Part shown: positions 9,396 to 18,054 of the stretch, one piece after another
How the letters are laid out: every line of letters starts with the position of its first letter
Position numbering within the stretch: the first letter of the stretch is position 1
Source: JAJYKC01 sp035545735
Lineage (GTDB): Bacteria; Acidobacteriota; Terriglobia; Bryobacterales; Bryobacteraceae
Reading direction: 5' to 3'
Length of the DNA stretch: 64,000 bases
NCBI GenBank assembly: GCA_035545735.1
Contig: DASZXS010000017.1
Span: forward strand, 127,961-191,960
Made by a program: the position numbers and the translations under genes
The notes under the pieces: generated by a model
What the model was told of the DNA's origin: nothing
The model's input: only the letters and a program-made list of their open reading frames with translations
Databases searched by the model: none

Positions 9396-10595
9396 GTGAC
9401 TCTGGACGACCAACTAACGTATCTCCGCAAAGGCCTCTCCGAACTGATCCGCGAGGAGGACTTGCGCGAGAGACTCGCCGCCGCCGCAAAAGAAGGGCGG
9501 CCCTTGCGCGTGAAGGCCGGATTCGACCCCACCGCGCCCGATCTCCATCTCGGGCATACGGTTCTGCTGCGCAAGATGAAGCATTTTCAGGATCTCGGGC
9601 ATCAGGTGATTTTCCTCATCGGCGACGCCACCGGCATGATCGGAGATCCCACCGGACGCAACCTGACGCGGCCTCCGCTAACGCGCGAACAGATCGCGGC
9701 CAATGCGGAGACGTACAAAGCCCAGGTTTTCAAACTGCTTGACCCGGCCAGGACCGAGATTCGCTTCAACAGCGAATGGTTCGATCAGTTTCGCTATGAA
9801 GACATGATCCGGCTCGCCTCACGGTACACGGTGGCGCGCCTGATCGAGCGCGACGAATTTGCCAAGCGCCTGGCGGCGGGGACGCCGATCTCGGTGCACG
9901 AGCTGCTCTATCCGCTCGCCCAGGGATACGATTCGGTGGCCCTGCGGTGCGACGTCGAAATGGGCGGCACCGACCAGAAGTTCAATCTTCTGGTGGGCCG
10001 CGAACTCCAGAGAGATTATGGACAGCCGCCGCAGATTGTCGCCACAACGCCCTTACTGGAGGGGTTGGACGGCGTGGAGAAGATGTCGAAGTCGAAGGGC
10101 AATTACATCGGCATCACCGAGCCCCCGAAAACGATGTTCGGCAAGGTAATGCGGGTCAGCGACGAGTTGATGTGGCGCTATTGGGAGCTGCTCACCGATC
10201 GCAGCCTGGAAGAGATTCAATCCCTGAAGCAGCGCGAACCGATGAGCGTGAAAATGGAGCTCGCGAGTTCCATCGTCCAGGACTTCCACGGCGAAGAGGC
10301 GGCGCGGCAGGCCCAAGCCGATTTCGACCGCGAAGTGCGCCAGGGCGAGGTTCCCGGGGATATCGAGGAAGTGGAGGCGCCGGCCGACTCGCGCACACCC
10401 GAAGGCATCCGGGTGGTGAAACTCCTGCTCGGCGTCGGTCTGGCGGATTCGCGAACCGATGCGGAACGCAAACTAAAGGCGGGAGCGATTGAGATTAACG
10501 GCGAGCGCTGCACGGCGCTTCTTCTCACCGGCTACGCTTCTCCTTTGACCGTCCGCGCGGGCAAGAAATGGAAGCGCGTGCACGTGCCGCAATAG
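9396..10595 (+). CDS. tyrS: Tyrosyl-tRNA synthetase
   Basis: Class Ic aminoacyl-tRNA synthetase of about 399 residues that charges tRNA-Tyr. The HIGH-type motif is HLGH near residue 50 and the KMSKS loop is EKMSKSKGNYIG with Lys229; the stretch GDATGMIGDPTGRN is typical of TyrRS. The last 60 or so residues form an S4 RNA-binding domain (VKLLLGVGLADSRTDAERKL). The GTG at 9396 puts the domain at the expected place; the open frame can be extended to an ATG at 9351, but that would overlap the divergent DUF885 start and adds no conserved residues. The ribosome site is weak, so the start is less certain than the identity. Confidence 0.95.
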   Translation: MTLDDQLTYLRKGLSELIREEDLRERLAAAAKEGRPLRVKAGFDPTAPDLHLGHTVLLRKMKHFQDLGHQVIFLIGDATGMIGDPTGRNLTRPPLTREQIAANAETYKAQVFKLLDPARTEIRFNSEWFDQFRYEDMIRLASRYTVARLIERDEFAKRLAAGTPISVHELLYPLAQGYDSVALRCDVEMGGTDQKFNLLVGRELQRDYGQPPQIVATTPLLEGLDGVEKMSKSKGNYIGITEPPKTMFGKVMRVSDELMWRYWELLTDRSLEEIQSLKQREPMSVKMELASSIVQDFHGEEAARQAQADFDREVRQGEVPGDIEEVEAPADSRTPEGIRVVKLLLGVGLADSRTDAERKLKAGAIEINGERCTALLLTGYASPLTVRAGKKWKRVHVPQ

Positions 10596-10651
10596 GGACA
10601 GGGCGTTCTTCAGTGTTATCATCTCAGTCTCTAGCCTCTCGTCTCCCCTCT

Positions 10652-11566
10652 ATGATTAGAAAGCGCCATGAATGGAAGTTGCGGTCGCGCACGCTGCTCG
10701 CCGGCGAGCGGACGCTGATCATGGGCGTCTTGAATGTCACGCCGGACTCGTTTTCCGATGGCGGCCGGTTCTTCGATCCCGATCACGCTTATGCCCGCGC
10801 GCTGGAGATTGAGGAGGACGGGGCGGACATCATCGATATCGGCGCGGAATCGACACGCCCGGGTTCCGCACGAATCTCCGAGGGAGAAGAACTGCGGCGC
10901 CTCATCCCCGTTCTGAAGCGCCTCGCCGGTAAGCTCACCATCCCGGTTTCCGTCGATACCTATAAAGCCGCCGTCGCGGAAAAGGCCATCGAATACGGCG
11001 TTGAGATCATCAACGATCCAAGCGGGCTTACCTTTGATCCCGCCCTCGCCCGGACCGCGGCGAATCACGACGCGGGATTGATCCTGAATCACATGCGCGG
11101 CACTCCCGAAACATGGGCCAAACTGCCGCCGCTCAAGGATGTGATGGGAACAATCTCGGGAGACCTGGCCGCGTGCGTGCATCGCGCGCGAATGGCCGGG
11201 GTCGAAAAGCTACGCATGGTGGTTGACCCCGGCGTTGGCTTCGGGAAGCGCAAAGAGCAAAATGGGGAGATCCTTGCCCGGCTGCCGGAACTCGCGCGGC
11301 TGGACCTGCCGGTGCTGGTGGGCGTGTCGCGCAAATCTTTCCTCGCCCAGGCGACAGAAGCCGAAACGGCCTCCGCCACATGCGGGGCGGTTGCAGCGGC
11401 CATTCTGGGTGGCGCCTACGTGGTTCGGGCGCACGATGTGAAAGCCGCGCGCGCGGCTGCCTTTGTGGCGGACATGGTGTGCGATCAGGAGCGCCGGCTT
11501 GCCGAGCGCGAGCCGCCGCCGGAGAAGCCGCGTCCTCCCGCTCCCGGCTTCCGTCCGCGGCGATAG
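10652..11566 (+). CDS. folP: Dihydropteroate synthase
   Basis: Folate pathway enzyme joining p-aminobenzoate to 6-hydroxymethyl-dihydropterin diphosphate; about 304 residues. The pterin/PPi motifs are clear: MGVLNVTPDSFSDGGRF near residue 24, DIGAESTRPGS, SVDTYKA, IINDPSG, VDPGVGFGK, LVGVSRKSF. A proline/arginine-rich tail of about 20 residues follows the domain. I chose the ATG at 10652, directly before RKRHEWKLRSRTLL; the frame is open further upstream but carries no conserved sequence, and no Shine-Dalgarno is obvious. It needs pABA as substrate, and a CADD-type pABA synthase lies at 26.4 kb in the same window. Confidence 0.95.
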   Translation: MIRKRHEWKLRSRTLLAGERTLIMGVLNVTPDSFSDGGRFFDPDHAYARALEIEEDGADIIDIGAESTRPGSARISEGEELRRLIPVLKRLAGKLTIPVSVDTYKAAVAEKAIEYGVEIINDPSGLTFDPALARTAANHDAGLILNHMRGTPETWAKLPPLKDVMGTISGDLAACVHRARMAGVEKLRMVVDPGVGFGKRKEQNGEILARLPELARLDLPVLVGVSRKSFLAQATEAETASATCGAVAAAILGGAYVVRAHDVKAARAAAFVADMVCDQERRLAEREPPPEKPRPPAPGFRPRR

Positions 11567-11586
11567 GCTGGCTATCCTGGGTTTTT

Positions 11587-12780
11587 ATGGCTTCTTCGAT
11601 CGATGTGCGACCGGCCGTGGCGGCTTCCGCGCAAAGCGTGCCTCACTCCCGGATCCGCGAACTCGCCGAGATGGCGATGTCGATGGACGGCGTACTTAAG
11701 CTGTATTTCGGCGAGTCGAGCCTGCCGACGCCCGAGTATATCAAGCGCGCCGCGCAAAAGGCGATGGCGGACGGCTACACGTTTTACACCGAAAACGCGG
11801 GCCTGCCGTCGCTCCGCAAGGCGCTGGCGCGCTATTATTCGGAGCTCCACGGAGTGGAGCTCGACCCCGCTGCGGAAATTGTCGTCACCGCGTCCGGCGT
11901 CGAAGCTCTGCATCTGTCCATCCGTTGCGTGCTCGACCCCGGCGATGAAGCGCTGGTGCTGACGCCGGCATGGCCGAATGAATCCGCGAACGTGGCCATG
12001 GCGAACGGGCGGCCGTTGGAGATTCCACAGGTCCTTTCCGGAGACCGCTACGAGATCGATTTCAATGCTCTCGAAGCGGCCGTTACCGAACGCACGCGGC
12101 TGCTCATCTATACGTCTCCCTCCAATCCTCTCGGGTGGGTTGCGACGCTGGACGAACAGCGGCGTCTACTCGAATTCGCGCGCCGCCACCGGCTCTGGCT
12201 GCTGGCCGACGAAGTCTACGAACGTCTGTACTACGCGGGTGAGAAGTTGGGGCAGCCCGCCCCCAGCATTTTGAACCTGGCCTCCCGCGACGACTCTGTG
12301 ATTGTCGTCCAATCCTTCTCGAAAACTTACTGCATGACTGGGTGGCGCCTGGGCTGGATGGTGGTCCGCCGCGATCTAGGAGAACGGGCCGCGCGGCTCA
12401 ACGAATTCGTCGTCTCGCACGCTCCCAGTTTTGCGCAGCGCGCCGGAGAAACGGCCCTGTTGTGGGGTGAGGATGAGCTCCGGAAGATGCTGGCGAAATA
12501 TCGTGAAAATCGGGATTTCTGTCTGGCCGTGCTGTCCAAAATGCCCGGCGTGACCACGCCGAAACCGGAGGGGGCCTTCTACCTGTTCCCGAAAATCGAC
12601 GGTCTGGGCGATTCGTTCGAATTTTGCAAACGGCTGCTGATGGAAACACAGGTGGGCCTGGCGCCGGGTGTCGCCTTCGGCGCGGGAGGCGAAGGCTCGG
12701 TGAGAATCTGCTATGCCGCCGAGCGGCCCATCCTGGAACAAGCCATGGCGCGGCTTTCTTTGTTTCTCCGATCGCGCTGA
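11587..12780 (+). CDS. Class I/II PLP-dependent aminotransferase
   Basis: Aspartate-aminotransferase-fold enzyme, about 397 residues. The pyridoxal-phosphate lysine is in SFSKTYCMTGWRLGW near residue 245; YTSPSNPLGW supplies the conserved Asn, DEVYERLYY the Asp/Tyr pair, and RICYAAE the C-terminal substrate-binding Arg. The amino donor and acceptor cannot be predicted. The ATG at 11587 lies 20 bases after folP and is followed at once by alpha-amino-transferase-like sequence; extended frames run into folP and are shadow. It may be co-transcribed with folP and with the S1/P1 nuclease four bases downstream. Confidence 0.9.
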   Translation: MASSIDVRPAVAASAQSVPHSRIRELAEMAMSMDGVLKLYFGESSLPTPEYIKRAAQKAMADGYTFYTENAGLPSLRKALARYYSELHGVELDPAAEIVVTASGVEALHLSIRCVLDPGDEALVLTPAWPNESANVAMANGRPLEIPQVLSGDRYEIDFNALEAAVTERTRLLIYTSPSNPLGWVATLDEQRRLLEFARRHRLWLLADEVYERLYYAGEKLGQPAPSILNLASRDDSVIVVQSFSKTYCMTGWRLGWMVVRRDLGERAARLNEFVVSHAPSFAQRAGETALLWGEDELRKMLAKYRENRDFCLAVLSKMPGVTTPKPEGAFYLFPKIDGLGDSFEFCKRLLMETQVGLAPGVAFGAGGEGSVRICYAAERPILEQAMARLSLFLRSR

Positions 12781-12783
12781 ATC

Positions 12784-13746
12784 ATGCCTCGTTTACGCCG
12801 TAACCCTCTTTTCTCCCCTCGAATAATTCGTGCCTGCGGAATCGCCGTTTTGCTCGCCGCCGGGCCTTGCCTCCGGGCATGGAACAAGACCGGCCATCAG
12901 GCCGTCGCATTCATCGCCTATCACGAGCTGAGCTCGCGCGCGAAGGCCCGCATCGATCTCCTGCTGCCGTTTCATCCCGATTATGCCCGCTGGGTGGCGG
13001 AGGTTCCCGTGGCTCGCCGCCCGTTACAAGCTTTTCTCGACGCCGCCGTCTGGGCGGATGAGATCAAACAGGACCCTCTTTATCGCGACGAGCCGCTTGA
13101 TCGCGACGAGCCGCGGTCCAGGCATCCCGTTTATCCGGACCACCTTCGACACCGGAACTGGCATTACATTGACGCACCGCTGGCGGGAGCGTTCGGTGCG
13201 CTGACCGTGGATGCTTCGGAGAAGGGATGGCGCAATCCGCCCAACGCCGTTTCGCAAATCCGCCTGATGGAGAGTATTCTGCGCGGCGAGGACCGGCCCG
13301 GCGCGGAAAGAGCCTGGGCGCTCGCCTGGCTGATTCATCTAACCGGCGACTTGCACCAGCCCCTGCATTGTGCAAGCCGGATGCACGACCAGGGAGGCAA
13401 TCGGGTCCTGTTGCGCGGCAGATGGAAAAACCTGCATGAGCTGTGGGATGACGCGCTGGGAACCGACTCGTCGCCGGCCGCCGTCGAATCTCTGGGCATG
13501 AATCTGATCCGGGCGGCGGAAGCCGAAGAAATTGTGCCTGTCAAGCGTACGAACCCTGGCGATTGGGTGGAAGAAGGCACGCTTCTATCGATTCACTTTG
13601 TATACCCCGGACTCGCCGGCGCGCCGGGCCCGGACGGGGCGATCTCCGTGCCTCCCGCCTACCGTCGAGTCGCGGCCGAAATCGCCGCACGCAGAGTGAC
13701 GCTGGCCGGATTCCGTCTTGCCGCGCTTTTGAATCGCATCTTTTGA
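12784..13746 (+). CDS. Exported S1/P1-type nuclease
   Basis: Zn-dependent nuclease of the S1/P1 family, 320 residues with a signal peptide (hydrophobic IIRACGIAVLLAAGPCLRA). After cleavage the mature protein would begin AWNKTGHQAV, giving the N-terminal Trp that binds zinc in this family. Other ligands are visible: VWADEIK, HRNWHYIDAP, DLHQPLHCASRMHDQGGN and NLHELWDDALG. These enzymes cut single-stranded RNA and DNA into 5'-nucleotides outside the cell, consistent with scavenging of phosphate and bases. It starts three bases after the aminotransferase stop, so it is likely co-transcribed. Confidence 0.93.
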   Translation: MPRLRRNPLFSPRIIRACGIAVLLAAGPCLRAWNKTGHQAVAFIAYHELSSRAKARIDLLLPFHPDYARWVAEVPVARRPLQAFLDAAVWADEIKQDPLYRDEPLDRDEPRSRHPVYPDHLRHRNWHYIDAPLAGAFGALTVDASEKGWRNPPNAVSQIRLMESILRGEDRPGAERAWALAWLIHLTGDLHQPLHCASRMHDQGGNRVLLRGRWKNLHELWDDALGTDSSPAAVESLGMNLIRAAEAEEIVPVKRTNPGDWVEEGTLLSIHFVYPGLAGAPGPDGAISVPPAYRRVAAEIAARRVTLAGFRLAALLNRIF

Positions 13747-13856
13747 ATCGCTTCGAGGGACGTTTCGCTCTCAAGTCCGGAAGATTTATTCGTCCTGCAA
13801 AATCGAGGGCATTCTCCACATCGCGCCCTGAGCTCTTTCGTTGGAGCGTTATACTG

Positions 13857-16094
13857 ATGCCAATGTTTCGCTCCGCGCTGGTCTTCCTTTTGAGTGTTTC
13901 CCTGCTGCCCGCACAAACACCTCCGCTTCCGGTTCTGCGCGGCTTCCGTGTTGATTCCTCGCGCGCGCAACGCGATTGGGAGGAGAAATTTCGCGCCCTC
14001 CCGAGTCCGGAAAACATGCGGGCTTACATGGATCGCCTGGCGGCCCGCCCTCATCATGTCGGCTCCGCCTACGATAAGGCGAACGCGGAGTGGATTCTCT
14101 CCAAACTCAAGGAGTGGGGCGTCGATGCGCACATCGAGCAGTTCGATGTTCTGTTTCCAACGCCGAAAGAGCGTCTCGTCGAACTGTTGGAGCCGTCGCA
14201 TTACAAGGCCACGCTCGCAGAGCCTCCCGTGCCGGCGGATCCCACGTCGGGCCAGACCAGCGAACAGCTTCCGACCTACAACGCATACTCGGTGGACGGC
14301 GACGTTACCGGGCGCCTGGTGTACGTGAACCACGGCGTGCCGGACGACTACGAGCAGTTAGAGCGGCAGGGGATTTCGGTGCGGGGCGCCATCGTCATCG
14401 CCCGCTACGGCGGGTCGTGGCGCGGAATCAAACCCAAAGTAGCCGCCGAGCACGGCGCCATCGGATGCATCATTTATTCGGACCCGAGGGATGACGGCTA
14501 TTCCGCCGGCAATACCTTTCCGGAGGGAGCCTGGAGGCCCGAACTCGGCGTACAACGCGGCAGCGTGGCGGACATGCCGGTCTATCCGGGCGACCCGCTC
14601 ACGCCGGGCATCGGCGCCACGAAGGACGCGAAGCGCCTGACGGTGGCGGCGGCGCCCACCATCACGAAAATTCCGGTGCTCCCTATCTCCTACGCGGACG
14701 CCAGGCCGCTGCTGGCCGCCATCAGCGGGCCGGTTGCGCCGGAAGCGTGGCGCGGCGGGCTCGATCTCACCTATCACCTCGGCCCCGGGCCGGCGAAGGT
14801 GCATCTGGTGGTGAAAGCCAATTGGGATATCAAGCCGCTCTATGATGTCATCGCTCGAATTCCCGGAAGCGAGTCACCGGACGAGTGGGTTATTCGCGGC
14901 AACCATCACGACGCCTGGGTGAACGGCGCAGAAGATCCCGTCTCCGGAACGGTCGCCGAAATGGAAGAGGTGCGCGCCCTGGCGGAGTTGAGAAAACAGG
15001 GCTGGCAGCCTAAACGAACGATCATTTACGCGTTCTGGGACGGAGAAGAACCTGGATTGCTCGGGTCCACCGAGTGGGCCGAGACGCATGCGGCGGAGTT
15101 GACCCGGCACGCCGTCGCCTACGTGAACAGCGACCTGAACGGGCGGGGCTATCTGGGCGCGGGAGGCTCGCACACACTGGAGAGGCTGGTGAACGACGTC
15201 GCGCACGACGTTACCGATCCCGAGAAAAACATCAGCGTCTGGAAGCGCAGCCAGTTGGCGCGTATCGCCAGCGAGAAAGGCGGCGCGGCGAAGGAAGCCC
15301 GCACGCGGAAAGATCTGCGTATTGAAGCGCTGGGCTCCGGCAGCGACTACACTCCGTTCCTCCAGCATCTGGGCATCGCGTCCCTGGATCTCGGGTTCTA
15401 CGGAGAGGATGGCGGCGGAATTTATCATTCCATCTACGACGACATTTACTGGTACGAGCACTTTTCCGACATGACACACGTCTACGGGCGGGCGCTGTCG
15501 CAAACCGCCGGCACGGTGATGATGCGCCTGGCGGACGCCGACATTCTTCCCTTCGAGTTCAGCGATTTTGCCGATACGGTGAAACGCTATGAGGGCGAAG
15601 TAAAAACGCTGTGGCAGGCCAAACACGACGAGATAGAAGAGACCAATCGCCAGATCGACGAAGGAGTTTTTTCGGCCACGTCCGACCCGCGGAAGACTTT
15701 CGTCCCGCCATCGAAGGAAGCCCTGCCGCCGCATCTCAACTTCGCTCCCCTGGAAGATGCCGTCGAGCACTTGAGCCGTGCGGCAGAGGCGTATGAGAAG
15801 GCCTTCACCACCCATGAATCCACGGCGCCCGCCGGGAAACTGAACCCGCTGCTGATCGATAGTGAACGGCGTCTTCTCGACCCGGCGGGACTGCCAGGGC
15901 GCCCGTGGTTTCAGCACATGATATACGCTCCAGGCCTGTATACCGGATACGGCGTAAAGACGCTCCCGGCGGTGCGGGAGGCGATTGAGCAAAAGCACTG
16001 GAACGAAGCCGGCGAGCAGATCGCGCGCACCGCCGCCGCAATCGAGAGAGAGGCCGCTCTGCTCGACCAGATGACCGCGCTGCTCGGGACCTAA
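13857..16094 (+). CDS. Exported M28 carboxypeptidase (glutamate carboxypeptidase II-like)
   Basis: Metallopeptidase of about 745 residues, the length of glutamate carboxypeptidase II. It has a signal peptide (MFRSALVFLLSVSLLPAQ), an inserted PA domain (about residues 130-270, NAYSVDGDVTGRLVYVNHG), the M28 dizinc site (NHHDAWVNGAEDPVSG, FWDGEEPGLLGSTEW, NSDLNGRGY, GIYHSIYDD) and a C-terminal transferrin-receptor-like dimerisation domain. It would trim acidic residues from peptides in the periplasm or outside. I chose the ATG at 13857, with GGAG eleven bases upstream and the signal peptide beginning there; the frame stays open to 13563 but that part overlaps the nuclease gene. An ATG two codons on is also possible. 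Confidence 0.93.
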   Translation: MPMFRSALVFLLSVSLLPAQTPPLPVLRGFRVDSSRAQRDWEEKFRALPSPENMRAYMDRLAARPHHVGSAYDKANAEWILSKLKEWGVDAHIEQFDVLFPTPKERLVELLEPSHYKATLAEPPVPADPTSGQTSEQLPTYNAYSVDGDVTGRLVYVNHGVPDDYEQLERQGISVRGAIVIARYGGSWRGIKPKVAAEHGAIGCIIYSDPRDDGYSAGNTFPEGAWRPELGVQRGSVADMPVYPGDPLTPGIGATKDAKRLTVAAAPTITKIPVLPISYADARPLLAAISGPVAPEAWRGGLDLTYHLGPGPAKVHLVVKANWDIKPLYDVIARIPGSESPDEWVIRGNHHDAWVNGAEDPVSGTVAEMEEVRALAELRKQGWQPKRTIIYAFWDGEEPGLLGSTEWAETHAAELTRHAVAYVNSDLNGRGYLGAGGSHTLERLVNDVAHDVTDPEKNISVWKRSQLARIASEKGGAAKEARTRKDLRIEALGSGSDYTPFLQHLGIASLDLGFYGEDGGGIYHSIYDDIYWYEHFSDMTHVYGRALSQTAGTVMMRLADADILPFEFSDFADTVKRYEGEVKTLWQAKHDEIEETNRQIDEGVFSATSDPRKTFVPPSKEALPPHLNFAPLEDAVEHLSRAAEAYEKAFTTHESTAPAGKLNPLLIDSERRLLDPAGLPGRPWFQHMIYAPGLYTGYGVKTLPAVREAIEQKHWNEAGEQIARTAAAIEREAALLDQMTALLGT

Positions 16095-16436
16095 ATGCTG
16101 AAAGCATTCACCGCGCTGCTGCTGGGCGCCCTGCTGCTTTTTGCCGGAGGGCCGGGATTCCGTAGCCGCTCCCAGCTCACTCAGCACTATGCGAAACACG
16201 GGAGCGAGTTCGGAGACATTAGCAAGGCGCAATACCTCGCGCTCGCGCAGGAATTACGCGACGCGCCCGCCGGCGGGCCGATCCTGGAAGCCGTGCGCGC
16301 CGACGGAGTCATCTCCCGCTTCGACCGGCGGCACGGTTATTTCGGAGCATTCAACCCGGACCGCACGATCCGGACATTCTTCATCCCCACCGAGGGCGAA
16401 CGGTATTTCCGGCGCCAGATAGGGAAAAGGCATTAG
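16095..16436 (+). CDS. Small exported protein, BECR-type RNase toxin-like
   Basis: 113 residues: a signal peptide or membrane anchor (MLKAFTALLLGALLLFAGGP) followed by a small domain with the pattern SRSQLTQHYAKHGSEFG, QYLALAQ, GVISRFDRRHGYFGAF and IRTFFIPTEGERYF. From memory this pattern resembles small domains at the C-termini of polymorphic toxins related to the barnase/EndoU/colicin/RelE (BECR) fold, whose His and Arg residues would be catalytic. That assignment is my inference; no search was possible. It begins on the base after the M28 stop and is followed seven bases later by a small cytosolic protein that could be its immunity partner. Confidence 0.6.
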   Translation: MLKAFTALLLGALLLFAGGPGFRSRSQLTQHYAKHGSEFGDISKAQYLALAQELRDAPAGGPILEAVRADGVISRFDRRHGYFGAFNPDRTIRTFFIPTEGERYFRRQIGKRH

Positions 16437-16442
16437 CCGCTC

Positions 16443-16802
16443 ATGACCGACGAACAGGTTCAGAAGATGCTCGAAGAGTACGGTTATCCACCTCACGTCG
16501 TGAAGAAAGGGCGCACGGGCCTGGTGGCGGCCTGGCGCAAGTTCGTCGAGCAGGTGGAACACGGATACAAACTCGGGCTCTACGACTACCGCAACGACCT
16601 CGATACGCGAGGCGTCATTGCCCGTCTGGGCCTCGATGACGACGTGAAGGAACTCGATGAGCGATTCCGCCGCGCGCTGATTCACCCGGACGTCAAAGTC
16701 TGGGAGAGCAACGTCGAAAACTCCTTCTGGATTTTTGGATACCCCGGAAAATCGGGACGGGAATTGAAAGAAGACCTCCGCGCCGAAGGGCTGATTCCCT
16801 GA
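16443..16802 (+). CDS. Small acidic protein, possible immunity partner
   Basis: 119 residues, no signal peptide or membrane segment, rich in charged residues. Distinct patches are WRKFVEQVEHGYKLGLYDY, RNDLDTRGVIARL and FWIFGYPGKSGREL. I recognise no named domain, but such small single-domain proteins placed directly after a toxin-like gene are often immunity proteins. The gene starts six bases after the upstream stop, without a strong Shine-Dalgarno, which is compatible with coupling. If it is an immunity protein for an exported nuclease it would protect the cytoplasm before export. The product is certain only as a hypothetical protein. Confidence 0.7.
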   Translation: MTDEQVQKMLEEYGYPPHVVKKGRTGLVAAWRKFVEQVEHGYKLGLYDYRNDLDTRGVIARLGLDDDVKELDERFRRALIHPDVKVWESNVENSFWIFGYPGKSGRELKEDLRAEGLIP

Positions 16803-16822
16803 GAAATACGGCGGTGTTCCGC

Positions 16823-17326
16823 CTAGTTCCGCGCGCCGACGTGCTCCGTGCGTCCCGCGAGAGGTTTCACGGAAGACCCTCCGCAAACACCCACGCCGGT
16901 GTTCAGCAGCGCGTTCAGCAGGTTATAGAGAACCGCGTAGATCATCTGCTCGCTGACGGCCTGTTTTCCGGGAAGACGGAAGGAGGATGGCAGCTCTTTG
17001 CTGATGCGCAAATGAAGCGAGTGGGGCAGCGTATGACCGGACCGGTCCTTCGCGTTGGCAACGGCCAGCGGTGTTTGAAGCACCGCGCCGCTTCTGCCAT
17101 CCACGTAAAACTGGCAGCGGGAAAACCAGCCGAGATTCGCCGGGTCGGCGGCATCGAAGAGCAGAAGAGGCGCCTGCCGGTCCGTCGCGGTGATTTCCAG
17201 GCTCATGCTGCGGGCGCCGTCGTCCAGGCGAAAATCAAATCCCGCCTGCTTCACGATGTTAATGACAAAATCGGGGTCGAGCTCGAGCAAAAGCAGCTTA
17301 TGGTCGCCCGCTTGAACTACCTGCAT
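16823..17326 (-). CDS. Hypothetical protein
   Basis: About 167 residues starting at an ATG at 17326 (MQVVQAGDHKLLLLELDPD). I do not recognise a family. It shows no signal peptide or membrane helix; the middle has alternating hydrophobic and charged strands (FDFRLDDGARSMSLEIT, CQFYVDGRSGAVLQT) suggesting a beta-rich fold, and the C-terminus a helix LLNALLNTGVGV. The open frame extends upstream to 17635 but that would cover the divergent HAD gene and has an Arg/Pro-rich shadow composition. It converges with the candidate immunity gene, 20 bases from its stop. Confidence 0.6.
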   Translation of the reverse strand: MQVVQAGDHKLLLLELDPDFVINIVKQAGFDFRLDDGARSMSLEITATDRQAPLLLFDAADPANLGWFSRCQFYVDGRSGAVLQTPLAVANAKDRSGHTLPHSLHLRISKELPSSFRLPGKQAVSEQMIYAVLYNLLNALLNTGVGVCGGSSVKPLAGRTEHVGARN

Positions 17327-17364
17327 GACTAATTTTACCAGCGAAGAGGCGGCTATATTGGTAA

Positions 17365-18048
17365 ATGATTCCATCGCGAGCCCTGGTGCTGTTCGATATC
17401 GACGGAACGCTGGTCCGGAAGGCCGGACCGCATCACCGGTGGGCGCTCGAAACGGCTGTCGAACAGGTGCTGGGCATTCGAGCCTCAACGGAAAATATCC
17501 CCGTTGCGGGCATGCTGGACCGCGACATTCTTTCCGCCATGATGCGAGCCGAGGGAGTGAGCGCCAAAGCCATCCGCAAGGCCATGCCGGCGATTGTCGA
17601 AGCGGCGCAAGAGGTCTACCTCGAAACCTGCCCAAACCTCGAACGAAAGGTCCTACCTGGCGTCCGGAGGTTGCTCCACGCGCTGGCGCGCAGGCCGGTC
17701 CCCATGGCTCTGGTCACGGGCAACCTGACGCGTATCGGCTGGAGAAAGGTGGAACAGGCCGGGTTGCGCGGCTTTTTCGGCTTTGGGGCTTTCGCCGAGC
17801 TCGCGCGCGATCGCGCCGGTCTGGTTCGCCTGGCGATTCGCGAAGCGCGCAAAAAGGGCTTAATCGACCGGCATTCCCGCGTGTCGCTGATTGGAGATCA
17901 CATTAACGACATCCGGGCCGCCCAGGCGAATGGGATACAGTCCGTGGCGGTGGCCACGGGAGTGCTTGCAACCCACGAACTGGCTCCGCATGGCCCCGAT
18001 CTCCTGCTGGCCGATCTCCGGGCCCTCGATCCGGAGTTGCTGCTGTAA
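17365..18048 (+). CDS. HAD-family hydrolase
   Basis: Haloacid-dehalogenase superfamily phosphatase, 227 residues. Motif I is VLFDIDGTLV (nucleophile Asp10, Asp12), motif II Thr is in LVTGNLTRIGW, and motif IV is LIGDHINDIRAAQAN. A cap of helices (residues 20-90, MLDRDILSAMM) places it in the subclass with phosphoglycolate phosphatase and beta-phosphoglucomutase. The substrate cannot be read. The ATG at 17365 is the natural start. It diverges from the hypothetical gene at 17326 with 38 bases between, and converges with pyruvate carboxylase, six bases from its stop. Confidence 0.9.
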   Translation: MIPSRALVLFDIDGTLVRKAGPHHRWALETAVEQVLGIRASTENIPVAGMLDRDILSAMMRAEGVSAKAIRKAMPAIVEAAQEVYLETCPNLERKVLPGVRRLLHALARRPVPMALVTGNLTRIGWRKVEQAGLRGFFGFGAFAELARDRAGLVRLAIREARKKGLIDRHSRVSLIGDHINDIRAAQANGIQSVAVATGVLATHELAPHGPDLLLADLRALDPELLL

Positions 18049-18054
18049 GCCCGC

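Noticed and set aside
13563..13856. Extended N-terminus for the M28 peptidase
   Set aside because: Overlaps the S1/P1 gene, and the signal peptide begins at 13857 after a ribosome site.
16810..16823. GGCGG-TGTT-CCGCC hairpin between convergent genes
   Set aside because: Stem of only five pairs with no U-run; expected by chance in GC-rich DNA.
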